Origin: Ophiostoma sp. CBS 140.51
Taxonomy: Eukaryota; Ascomycota; Sordariomycetes; Ophiostomatales; Ophiostomataceae
DNA: 17,285 nucleotides
Direction: 5' to 3'
Assembly (NCBI GenBank): GCA_029298735.1
Contig: JANSLP010000498.1
Location: forward strand, 1 to 17,285
Shown: piece after piece, positions 1 through 9,041 of the stretch
Layout of the letters: the number at the start of each line of letters is the position of its first letter
Position numbering within the stretch: position 1 is the stretch's first letter
Translations under genes and position numbers: made by a program
The notes under the pieces: model-generated
What the model was told of the DNA's origin: nothing
Seen by the model: the letters and a program-made list of their open reading frames with translations, nothing else
The model's database searches: none

Positions 1-389
1 CTTGAATACTCGACAGTAGTCATATTTCCCTGAAGCTTTCATTAGTGTCAAAACCTTCCATTCAGACTTCTGATCAAAAGACCCACAAAAAGTCTGACAA
101 CCATCGAGGTCACGTGCGCTTAGTCATATTATGACAGTAACAGGACAGCATCACGACTGCTCTATGTCTTGGTGATGTTCATACTATGTCAACAGCCGTA
201 CACGAGCCCGTTCCCCGGCCTGGGAGCGCAACATAAATACGATAGCATCACGTTTTTTTTGGCTGATTCTTTCGTTCCGTATTCTATCCTCAATCCCAAT
301 CGGACGCTTTTTCTGACTTCATATTTGAATATTTCGATATTCAATATTGCTTATCCCCTTGTCCTATTTACACCACCAAAGCCCTCAAA
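1..389 (+). promoter_or_regulatory. Upstream region of the first FTA2-like gene
   Basis: I see no convincing gene in this stretch. It directly precedes the ATG at 390. A TATA-like ATAAATA lies at 233-239, about 150 bases upstream of the start codon, and the last 100 bases are AT-rich with several TATT/ATATT runs. I take it as promoter plus 5' leader. The transcription start cannot be placed from sequence alone. Confidence 0.4.
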
Positions 390-1564
390 ATGTACCCAGA
401 TTGGCCTAAAACGGCAGCTGATATGGTACCACTGCCGCTTTGTGACGGCCCCAAACTAGCCCCGTTTGACTTTTATGTATCACAAAACATTGAATTTCTT
501 GAATATCTGGGCGAGGGTTCGCATGCTCATGTCGTCAAAGTCAAAATACATGCTCGAGAGTACGCCCTCAAGTTGGTACGTGATTGTTCCTGTCGCCGCC
601 CCTGAAATCAAGATTCATCGCCTTGCCAAATTTTACTTAGTTATTATTTTATTTACTAACACTTTTATTTGATTAGTACCGCTTTGTGGACGATTTTGAT
701 TGGTACGGCCCAGGAGACAGGGAGATCAACAACACCCGCGAGCAACTGGAACTCCTGGCCCAATATTCTGAGCCATTCTACAATGAGTGCCGTGCTTTTG
801 GTCGTCTACAAGAGTCAGGGCATACCGACTTGGCCATTAGCTGCTACGGCTACCTTCTCCTTGATGAAGACCATGAGCGTACACTGATCGAACGCTTTAA
901 GCTCAACTTTAACGGGAATAAGGATCTGGCTGGTTGGTATGACGACCAGCGCCCGCATTTCCTGGGGAAGCGAACCCGGAAACAACCCCCGATCCGCGGC
1001 ATTCTTAAGGCTCTAGGCAAACCAAGCCCCGTGGAGAATTGCCCCAATCTTACTGTGCCAGAAGCCAAGCGCATTCTGCGGGACACCATCAAGCTACAGC
1101 AGCTGGGCATCTTTTCGCTTGATATGCGCCGAGACCAACTCGTCAACAACAAGTTTTGTGATTTCGGTGGGGCCATCACAACACCGCATTTCTTGACGAA
1201 TCCAGAGCTCAACCCTCACTTGTCGTCCAACGATAAGTCCCATATGTTGCGCGAGACTTTTCTGTACGCCATCAATGACTATTGGAATTTCGAGCAGCTT
1301 ATTAGAGATGCTATGAAAGATGAGCTACGACAGACATCCAACTTATTTGACGAAGTGCCTGTGTTTCCGCGCGGCATCCGTTTACTCCTCGGCGATGACC
1401 TGAGATACAAGTTACACAGCACATCGGGCAAGGCTGGCCGCGCATTTACACTTGTGGATCCTCGTCAATATGACAGCAAAGGAGAAAGAATGAGACTGGC
1501 AAGGGGTACAAAAAGTGAGAAGAGAGCAGAAAAAAGGGTTGGCGCCAAATCAAGGCAGCGTTAG
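390..1564 (+). CDS. FTA2-like kinase-fold protein, full length (2 exons)
   Basis: Proposed model is join(390..575, 677..1564), 357 aa. The 101-nt intron starts GTACGT, has a TACTAAC-type branch sequence near 655-661 and ends TTAG; it is phase 0. The start has a fungal context (CAAAATG). The protein resembles the fungal family annotated as kinetochore Sim4 complex subunit FTA2, which has a protein-kinase-like fold and is often multi-copy in ascomycetes. Visible are a glycine-loop-like LGEGSHAHVVKV, a VAIK-like EYALKL with K61, a catalytic-loop-like LDMRRDQLVNN (about residues 210-220) and a C-DFG-G motif (D224). The C-terminal 30 residues are strongly basic. A truncated paralogue lies 4 kb downstream on the same strand. 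Being a true kinetochore subunit is doubtful because the family is expanded; an atypical kinase or pseudokinase is equally possible. The family call comes from recall of sequence pattern, not a search. Confidence 0.8.
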
Positions 1565-1804
1565 CAAGAACATCAGCCGCGCGTTCCTCTTACACGGCGG
1601 CCACAGAGTTGGTTTCTTGACTGCACACGCGAGGATGCAATTATGAGAAATAGAAAGCGCATTACAGACAATGTTGACGTGGCTTGTCAAGGAGGGTAAT
1701 ATGCATCTAGTATAGATGGTCGTGTATCAGATCTTCTGCCGTTGAAATGGGGGTGGATGCAAAAAGTTCCAATAAATGTAAATACAATTCAAAGTACTCA
1801 GTAT

Positions 1805-2766
1805 CTAACTCTCTACTAAGAATGTTCGTATCCTGGCAAGTACCTCTGCATTTTTCTCAATGTGTACACTATGGTTGGCATCCGCCACAACATAGAGCTC
1901 GGCACGTGGAACCTTCTCGGCAATCAGTTTCGAATTTTCTGTTGGTCAGCACTGGTTCATATAATTTGTACTCATCTAGCCGTGGAGGGGACTTACTTGG
2001 TGGGCAGATCCAATCTTTATCGCCAACAACGACCAACGTAGGCGCCGTGATTTTGTGCAGGTCGGCACGGTAGTCAAAGTACTTTTCCTCGGGCGAGTAG
2101 AGGTCGTCTATTTGCTTGTTAACCGCTGTCTTGGCTCAGCCTCGCGGATATGAATAGGAACATACTGTGTGCTTCGGCGTTATAGACACCCCGAAGACAG
2201 CTTTGCAGAGCCGCGTCGGCGTCGAATACCTCACTGTACAACGGTAACATGGCCAAGTGCACAAGCTGAAACTCGAGGTCGCTTGCAAAGGCGCCAAAAA
2301 CCTTGTCCTTTAGCATGTTGATGGAGAAACTCGGCGCCTTATGCAGACGTGTGGCCAGCACCTCGATGGCATCCTCTTCTTGGTGGTAGCTCGGTGCAGT
2401 GCCACGGAGAGTCAGATGACACACGCTGTCTGGGTACGTGATGGCATATTGCAGAGCTAGGAAACCGCCAAAGCTGCCACCGAGGACGACAGCCTTGTCA
2501 GATGTAAAGTGCTTTCGTAATGCTTCGATATCGTCGACAATCTGCTTGAATGTGTATGGCGCAGTCCTTGAACTCTGGCCATGGCCACGGTAGTCGAAGG
2601 ATATGACGCGGTACTTGTCCGAGAGTGGCCGGTATGCTGCCCAGTCCGAGTCGTGCGTGCCGAACCCGCGGCCACCGTGTAATGTGATCAGAAGCGGCGC
2701 ATCTTTGGGGCCTTCAAGACGGTAGGCCAGCCGAGCGCCGTTGATTTCGACAAATTGTAGCGCCAT
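1805..2766 (-). CDS. Alpha/beta hydrolase, proline iminopeptidase-like (3 exons)
   Basis: Proposed model is complement(join(1805..1938, 1997..2107, 2166..2766)), 281 aa. Without splicing the frame ends early at 2119. Intron 1 (2165-2108, 58 nt) has donor GTATGT, a TTAAC branch and acceptor ATAG. Intron 2 (1996-1939, 58 nt) has donor GTAAGT, branch GCTGAC and acceptor ACAG. Both are phase 1 and restore one open frame. The protein shows the oxyanion motif HGGRG (residues 30-34), a nucleophile elbow GGSFGG (S98), a strand with GDKDW (acid probably D232) and ANHSVH (H260), so the triad is complete and the length normal for the fold. Intron 1 removal creates NAEAHN followed by the FDYRADL-type segment, as expected for this family. 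The substrate is unknown: an ester, lactone or peptide is possible. It is divergently arranged with the MFS gene at 3500. Confidence 0.85.
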
Positions 2767-3499
2767 GTCGGAGAGGATGTGTGGGGAATAAGGAGAAAGA
2801 GAATGCTATTCAAATCGAGAATGCGAACGAATGCGTCTGGAACTATTTACATCTGGCGTCTGTCGGTCGGCCCCGACGGTAATGACGATCTATCGGCCAA
2901 TGGCGAATCTCGATTATGCAAGTCGCAGTGTCGGAGAAGCTTTTGCGACAAACATGAAAACGGCAACAGAATGGGGAAGGTGCGAAGGTGATGTGCGATA
3001 CATGGCGTGGAATTGCTAGCGCAGAATGTGTCGGAAGAAACCGACAGAAATTGCCTAATTAGGCAGTTTTGGCAGGTTTACCGACTGGCAACAACTGCCG
3101 GCAACGGTAGGCGCCCCGTCACGGTGCCCACTTTCCTCCCGCACGGGTCTTTATCTAAGTGTCAAAGTGGTGCGGACCGTGGACCCTGGTTCGAACGACG
3201 ATATGGTAAAGTCGGCGTCGGCATGGCGTGCTGCGCACAATTTTTGGGTGGCGCCGACCGTCACCACAACCAAACCGAAAAATTTCCTATTTCGAAGATC
3301 AAGTCGTAACGACTCAGCCAAAACTTACTTGCCACGAGGTTTTTGTTTTTTGCAAGGATCGTCGCGATCGTCGACAGTACATAAGATGAATTGCATGTCC
3401 CACATGGAGAAGAGAAAGCTGTAGTCGGCTATATACATTCATTCTGCCTTTGTTCTTATTCTTCATCGCTATCATTGTTGTTCTCATCACTACCTCACA
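2767..3499. promoter_or_regulatory. Shared divergent promoter: hydrolase and MFS permease
   Basis: This 733-base gap between two divergent start codons holds no gene I can support. On the MFS side a TATATA at about 3430-3435 lies some 65-70 bases before the ATG, followed by a pyrimidine-rich leader. A few HGATAR (GATA-factor) matches occur, but at about the number expected by chance, so I do not claim nitrogen control here. Shared regulation of the two genes is inferred from arrangement only. Confidence 0.5.
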
Positions 3500-4987
3500 A
3501 TGGGCACCACCGACATCAACGAGACAACCACGGCCACGGCCAACGTCGCCGACGACATCCACCCCGAAAAGACTGCGCCACCTACGGTCCCTGACACTAC
3601 CTCGCCGCGTCGCTGGTTTCACTGGTTCGAGCCTGGCACATCACTCGAAGAGAAGCGTCTGATCCTGAAGCTCGATTGGTTCTTGCTTTCCTACTCCTGC
3701 CTTTGTTTCTTCATCAAGTGGCTCGACAGCAGCAACGTCACCAATGCCTACGTCTCGGGCATGTCGGCTGATCTGGGCTTTGGTGCCGGCAGTGAGCTCA
3801 CCTGGATGAACACGTTCTTCAACTGCGGCAACCTCATTGGCGCGCCCTTTGCCAATCTGATCATCACCGTCATCCGCCCCCGCTACTGGTTGCCGTCGTG
3901 TCTCGCGCTCTGGAGTGTATTTGTGCTCGGCATGTACCGGTGCGAGACAGCTGGCCAGTTCTACGCGCTGCGGTTCTGCTGTGGCCTTTTTGAGTCCGCC
4001 GCTTGGCCGGGTATTCAGTACACCCTTGGCTGTTGGTACCGTCGCAGTGAGATGGCGCGTCGTTCGGGCTTCTTTGTCGTCAGTGGTGTGCTTGGTCAAA
4101 TGTTCTCGGGCTATTTGCAGGCTGCTCTCTTCAGTGGCATGGGTGGCAAGGGTGGCCTAGCTGCGTGGCGCTGGCTGTTCATCTTCGACTTTTTGCTGGC
4201 CGTTCCCGTCGCCATCTACGGCCTCATCTTCTTCCCCGACACTCCTGAGAAGACGACCGCCTTCTACCTCAACGCCTGGGAACGCCAACGTGCCTGCGAG
4301 CGTATCGCCGAGGAGGGCCGCACTCCCGTGGGCAAGCTTGACTGGACGGTGGCCAAGCGCATTGCTGTTGCGTGGCAGACATATGTCTTCACCATTGCCT
4401 ATGCGCTGTGGTCTCTGACGGTCGGCTCGTACGTGATGCAATACTTTACGCTGTACCTCAAGGCCACCGGCATGTACTCGACTGTGCAAGTCAACAACAT
4501 TCCCACCACGATTGGCGCCGTCAACTTTGTCTTTATGATCGGTTCTGGTTTTGTGGCCGACAAGATTGGCCGCCGTGGCCCCGTGTGCCTGGCCGTCGGT
4601 TCTCTTCTCACATTTTGCTACATTATTTTGACTGTGTGGAACGTGCCTCACAATTTGACCATGGCTGCATTTATTCTGTGTGGTTGCTACGGCTGCTTCA
4701 CTCCTCTTTTGGCCGGTTGGGTCAACGAGGCCTGTGGTGGTGACCAGCAGATGCGGGCTTTCTTGCTTGGCCTGATGACGTCGGTTGGTGGTGCACTTGT
4801 CATTCCCTTCCAGCAGTACCAGTTCCCGAGTGCACAGGCGCCTCATTTTGCCAAGACTCACGGATGGCCGAGTGCTCTGGTGTTTGTTGTTGCTCTGACG
4901 CTATGGACTGGTGTGGTGGTTCCTCTGGTACAGCGCCACATGGAAAGCCGCAAGGTCGCGGTGCACGAGGAGGAATTTTCGGGGTAA
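3500..4987 (+). CDS. MFS permease, Fen2/Liz1 (pantothenate-type) of the Dal5 group
   Basis: This is a single-exon gene of 495 aa with start context CACAATGGG. It is a polytopic membrane protein with a hydrophilic N-tail of about 55 residues, about 12 hydrophobic segments, and a central loop around residues 250-285. It belongs to the anion:cation symporter (Dal5/Fen2/Liz1) branch of the major facilitator superfamily. Recognised patterns include FFIKWLDSSNVTNAYVSGM (residues 70-88), RPRYWLPSC (126-134), GLFESAAWPG (162-171), GWRWLFIFD-like AAWRWLFIFD (221-230), FPDTPEKT (245-252) and FVADKIGRRG (351-360). In yeasts, close relatives import pantothenate, but fungal paralogues carry many carboxylates, so the substrate is not settled. 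It is expected in the plasma membrane, driven by the proton gradient. It shares a promoter region with the hydrolase, which could act on its cargo. Confidence 0.88.
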   Translation: MGTTDINETTTATANVADDIHPEKTAPPTVPDTTSPRRWFHWFEPGTSLEEKRLILKLDWFLLSYSCLCFFIKWLDSSNVTNAYVSGMSADLGFGAGSELTWMNTFFNCGNLIGAPFANLIITVIRPRYWLPSCLALWSVFVLGMYRCETAGQFYALRFCCGLFESAAWPGIQYTLGCWYRRSEMARRSGFFVVSGVLGQMFSGYLQAALFSGMGGKGGLAAWRWLFIFDFLLAVPVAIYGLIFFPDTPEKTTAFYLNAWERQRACERIAEEGRTPVGKLDWTVAKRIAVAWQTYVFTIAYALWSLTVGSYVMQYFTLYLKATGMYSTVQVNNIPTTIGAVNFVFMIGSGFVADKIGRRGPVCLAVGSLLTFCYIILTVWNVPHNLTMAAFILCGCYGCFTPLLAGWVNEACGGDQQMRAFLLGLMTSVGGALVIPFQQYQFPSAQAPHFAKTHGWPSALVFVVALTLWTGVVVPLVQRHMESRKVAVHEEEFSG

Positions 4988-5503
4988 ACTAGTTTCTCAT
5001 GGGATGAGATGGAAGAAACCCAAATGTACATAAATTCTGTGTACGGTATGAATAGTCTTTTTTTGATGGGCGGGCGCTGAGGCCCTACTGACATCCGCAG
5101 CAATGAATTTAATCACGTGGCACAGCGTAGTCATATTCTCAGTCCAACATCATGTCAACAACGTTCGCTGCAGAACTAACAAAGAAACAATGCGCAAGCC
5201 GCCAATGTCCGTTTCCGTCTCCTTTCACGCCTCACTCTTTGACCTAAATGCATTTCCCTTTTTTTGATCAGGCCAGCACACCACTTTGTATTATTTTTTT
5301 GCTTCTATTTTTGTCCCCTTTCTTTCCCATTCTCTTTTCCTTCCGTTGTTTTTCTCCATTCATTCTTTCCTTTATTGACGTCTTTCTCCCCCCCAACCCT
5401 ACCATCTTCTCTCTCGCAATATTAACTTCTTTGAATACCTTCCCATTTCTTCATTTTCTTCCACACCGGATTGTTTTTTCATCCTCGCCCCCCAACCAGC
5501 CTG
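4988..5503 (+). promoter_or_regulatory. Pyrimidine-rich leader of the second FTA2-like gene
   Basis: No gene is supported in this spacer. From about 5250 to 5500 the plus strand is strongly biased to C and T, with runs such as CTCCCCCCCAACC and many TTTCTTTCC-like blocks. Such CT-rich tracts are common just upstream of fungal start codons and near transcription starts. Short open frames here only reflect lack of stops in pyrimidine-rich DNA. The first 150 bases should contain the 3' end of the MFS transcript. Confidence 0.45.
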
Positions 5504-6124
5504 ATGTATCCCGATTGGCCTGAGACGGCAGCCGACCTGGTGCCACAGCCATTGTGCCCAGGTCCAAAAATGGCTGCCTTTGATTTCCAAGGTCCCCCGG
5601 ATATCGAATTCCTCGAATACCTTGGCGAAGAGCTGCATTCCCATGTCCTCAAGGTCAAGATCAAGGACCAAGAGTACGCGCTCAAGCTGGTAGGTTTTTC
5701 CAAGAGCAGGGACCGCAACATATGGCTTCCAAGTTTAGACACTCACCTACAATGTCTTCTATCTTAGTTCCGTTTGGGATACGACGAGTCATGGACGGGC
5801 CCGAGACAGTACAATGTGAACAACACCCGTGCCAAACTCACTGTCCTTGCCCAATATTCAGAGCCATTCAACGCCGAGTGCCGCGCCTTTGGCCGTCTGC
5901 AGGAAGCGGGCTACCCCGAGCTGGCCATTCCTTGCTTTGGCTATATCTTGCTGGGTGAAGAAAATGAACGCCGGCTGCAAGACAAGTTCAACCTTGAGCT
6001 CAACGGCGACAACGAGTGTAGCGACTACGACTTGCGGGGCCGCTTTCTTGGCGAGCGAAGCGGCAAGCCCCCACCGGTCCGCTGTCTTCTCAAGGCACTA
6101 CCATATCTATTTATTGATGCTTAG
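5504..6124 (+). CDS. FTA2-like protein, N-lobe only (truncated paralogue)
   Basis: Proposed model is join(5504..5689, 5768..6124), 180 aa. The intron (78 nt, GTAGGT...CTTAG, phase 0) sits at exactly the same place as in the gene at 390: both first exons are 186 nt. By hand alignment exon 1 is about 71% identical to that gene in protein (44 of 62). It keeps MYPDWP, IEFLEYLGE, the lysine of EYALKL, and AQYSEPF with ECRAFGRLQE. Similarity stops after LLKAL at about 6100; seven unrelated residues and TAG follow. The catalytic loop and DFG segment, residues about 205-230 of the full-length protein, are absent, and the amidase gene's end at 6250 leaves no room for them. The glycine loop is also altered (GEE for GEG). 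It may be a decaying duplicate or a functional partial protein. No internal stop or frameshift occurs in the remaining frame. Confidence 0.7.
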
Positions 6125-6249
6125 GTTTTGAAAGAACAAATTTTTTATCTGTTAATAACTGGTGCCATGTGTTCACATCATGCGGAAACAAATATGCACC
6201 GGACACCGTTACTATTGTTGAAACTATTACCATTTAACTAGCTACACGT

Positions 6250-7917
6250 CTACTCAAATGTCTTCCAGTCAAAAGCCTGCTCCCAAGCGTAGGCGACCTT
6301 GTAGATGGTGGTCTCCTTATAGAACTTGGAGACGATCATCATGCCGACAGGCAACTTCGGGTGAGGGGCCTCGAGCGACGGTAGGAAGCCGACAGGCATG
6401 CTTAGTGCAGGAAGGCCGGTCTACATGGTTAGCACGTTGTATCTCATATTGCGCATCTCATAATGATAGGCATGGAGAATACTCACCAAGTTGAAGGCCG
6501 ACGTGTTCAGGGAGACACCGTTGGAGTTTTGCATAAACTCAACAATGCCTGCCTCGGTTGACGGTAGTTTCTGTGCCAGCATGGGCATCGTGGGCATGAT
6601 CAGAACATCGTACGAGTCGAGTGCCTTGTAGTAGTCGTCGCGCAGCTTGCGGATCAGGTTCATGGCCTTGCCCAGCAGGGTGGGCGGAAGATGGTCCCAA
6701 GCCCACTTGCCAGTCACGACGGCATTGCTGCTGCCAGCGAACATGGCATCGAACTTTTCTTGGGTCAGGGGCAGGACCTTGTCAGTCAGGTCGTTGAGGT
6801 GGAGCACACGGCGGCCACAGTTCTGGGCCATGAGCGAGGCGTGGCCCGACATACGACCAGGTGCTGTCCACAGGGTCGGGCCGAGCTTGTGCATGGGCAC
6901 ACTGACTTCCTCGACGACGCAGCCGAGCGTCTCGAGCGACTTTGCAGCCTTGGTGACGAGAGCACTCAGACGGGCATCACCCATGGGCTGGTCGAAACCT
7001 TCCTTCAGAATACCGATGCGCATGCCCTTCACGCCCTCTTGGGCAAGGGCAGGGTAGTCAGGCACAGAACCAGGAAGAGGGCAGCCAGCCTGCTGACGGT
7101 CATCGATGAAATCGGCACCGGCTGTAGCCTGCAGCAGCAGAGCATTGTCCAGAACTGTCTTGGTCATGGGACCCGTGCTATCAATAATAGGCTCCAAAGA
7201 GGCAATACCGGTGTAGGGTACAAGACCCGTGGTTGGCTTGAGGCCGACAATGCCGTTGACGGCTGACGGAATACGGATCGAACCGCCCTGATCGCCGCCC
7301 ATACCACCCCAGGTCAGGCCCTTGCCGACCAAGACACCCGTACCTGAAGATGAACCGCCTGCCGAGAAGCCCGGTGCCCAGACGTTGGACATTTGTCCGG
7401 TGGCTGCCGATGTAGACACACCCCACATGCTCATGTTCTCGCAGACGGCCTTGCCGCTGACAATACCTCCGGCCTCGAGCACGCGCGTGACGACAGTAGC
7501 ATCGGTGTTGGGGACCCAGTCCTTGATCACGTTGGTGCCCAGCAGACACGGCACGCCCTTGACGGCAATGTTGTCCTTCATGTTGACCGTCTTGCCGGCC
7601 AAGAGACCGCCCTTGGACTTGTCTGTGGTGTCGCGAATGTCACACTTCCAGGCCCAGGCGTTAGTCTCATTCTCGGTGGGCTCGGGGCGGTGGACGTCCT
7701 TGCGCGGGAAACGCTCCTCGTCGACGACCGGCACGTAGTCGTCCATCTGGTCGATGGAGTCCCACATCTCCCAGATGCCCGTTAACAGAGAAGTGTAGTC
7801 GGCCAGGTCCTGGGGCGACGAGGCCTTGAGGTTGAGGGTGGCCAAGGTGTCGATGACATCCTGCTGGCTGATGGGGTTCCGTTCCGAGACGGTCTCGGGG
7901 GCGAGTGTGGCGGACAT
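6250..7917 (-). CDS. Amidase-signature family amidase (2 exons)
   Basis: Proposed model is complement(join(6250..6420, 6487..7917)), 533 aa. The 66-nt intron has donor GTGAGT, branch GTGCTAACC and acceptor TGTAG, phase 0; without it the frame ends at 6421. Start context is CAACATG. The amidase-signature catalytic set is visible: K114 in VNMKDNIAV, S189 in AGGSSSG, and nucleophile S213 in GGDQGGSIRIPS, with D209 four residues before it. The spacings K-S-S of 75 and 24 match the published K96/S171/S195 of the Rhodococcus nitrile-pathway amidase, and the text around GLVPYTG also fits that subgroup better than fungal acetamidase. It should hydrolyse a carboxamide to acid and ammonia, probably in the cytosol (no signal peptide). 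It is divergent from an MFS permease at 9042 and convergent with the truncated FTA2-like gene. The exact substrate is unknown. Confidence 0.9.
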
Positions 7918-9041
7918 GTTGACGTGAGTATCGGTGTTGACGATAGTGGAGAATTGTTGTGGTCAATGCTTGTCGATCGGATGTCCTATGTTTTTCTTGA
8001 AGATTTGCAATGTGGTATGACGACAAACTTGTATACGATGTGACAACAAGAGCTTCCTCCGATATAGGTCAACCCCTCGACGCGTTTTGAGACGTGTCTT
8101 CACCAAAAATGACGAGCTCCCCGCAGTATTGACTCGTGAGGTCGCCGTTGTCGGCCATAGGACGGGATTGGCCGTGAGAAGGTCGATTTCATTGCAATTT
8201 GCCTGCCCCTGGTTGGCCCTTTTCTGAGCGTCCTTGGTGTTCCTGGCGGACATTGTTGGCCGTCACATCTGGCCATTGGCCGTGTGGAGACTTTTGTGTC
8301 GTTTGTAGCCAAGAGCCACTAAGACGGGAGCCGCCAACGACAACCGTTCGGAATGTCCGACAGCCAGCCGTCTAATCACACCGTGTAAGCGATAAGATAC
8401 GTCTACTACAGCTTTCTTATCAGCAACTCCGCCGATCATCTCGGGACACAGTTCTGTCCTCCGTGTCTCATGCTATCGTGGTGTCTCACTCTTCGGTCTT
8501 CCTGCATCTCGCCTGCATCCCATGTTGTGATATTGTACTTTTACAAGAACTGTATCTTGAATATATTGAGGCTCTCATGCAGCGCCGATCTTTAGAGTCT
8601 TGGCATCAGCAAGCGAAGCTCGTCTGCTACTTGCCAGCCATCTCCCTCCCACGTCTTTAAGTTTCAATCGGCCATTTCCGTTATCACCGGATGCTTGTTG
8701 ACCGTGCCAAGCGACTCGGCCGGTTGTCGGACATGGTCGTCTACGGTTTTAGTGAAGTGGCATCAAACTCATGTTGCCATACCCGGCAATGCGATGGCCA
8801 GATAGACGATGGCGAGCTCGCACTTGCAGTCAAACAGGCCATATCGACTGTTATCCTGGGTAGCTGTCATGAGATATTGTTGTATCTGATAGCTACCACA
8901 TGGAGATCCGATGGCAGACAGTGACATGCTGCAGACACCTTACCCTGTCGCAGATATATACACCCGTTGTAGCTGTAACCTCCCATGATTTCCTTGTAGA
9001 CGGTAGCTCATCAGCGAAAACCAACCTCACAACATCTCACC
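7918..9041. promoter_or_regulatory. Shared divergent promoter: amidase and second MFS permease
   Basis: This 1.1-kb gap between divergent start codons has no supported gene. On the permease side a TATATA lies at 8955-8960, about 85 bases before the ATG. Five HGATAR-type sites (either strand) occur at 8390-8395, 8417-8422, 8681-8686, 8800-8805 and 8887-8892; two lie only about 20 bases apart. About three would be expected by chance, so this is suggestive at best. GATA factors of the AreA type are known to drive fungal amidase and permease genes on poor nitrogen sources, which makes the sites worth testing. Confidence 0.45.

Noticed and set aside
2119..2160. Two one-base deletions in the hydrolase, making it a pseudogene
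   Set aside because: A frame-by-frame reading can be patched that way, but one 58-nt intron with a GTATGT donor and TTAAC branch restores the frame more simply, and the product then has the NAEAHN motif and a full triad.
3180..3200. tRNA T-arm-like GGTTCGAA
   Set aside because: The flanking bases do not form the 5-bp T stem and no acceptor, D or anticodon arms fit around it.
6647..7785. Plus-strand open frames opposite the amidase
   Set aside because: They are antisense to a gene with a complete catalytic set and family-wide similarity, and have no recognisable motifs.
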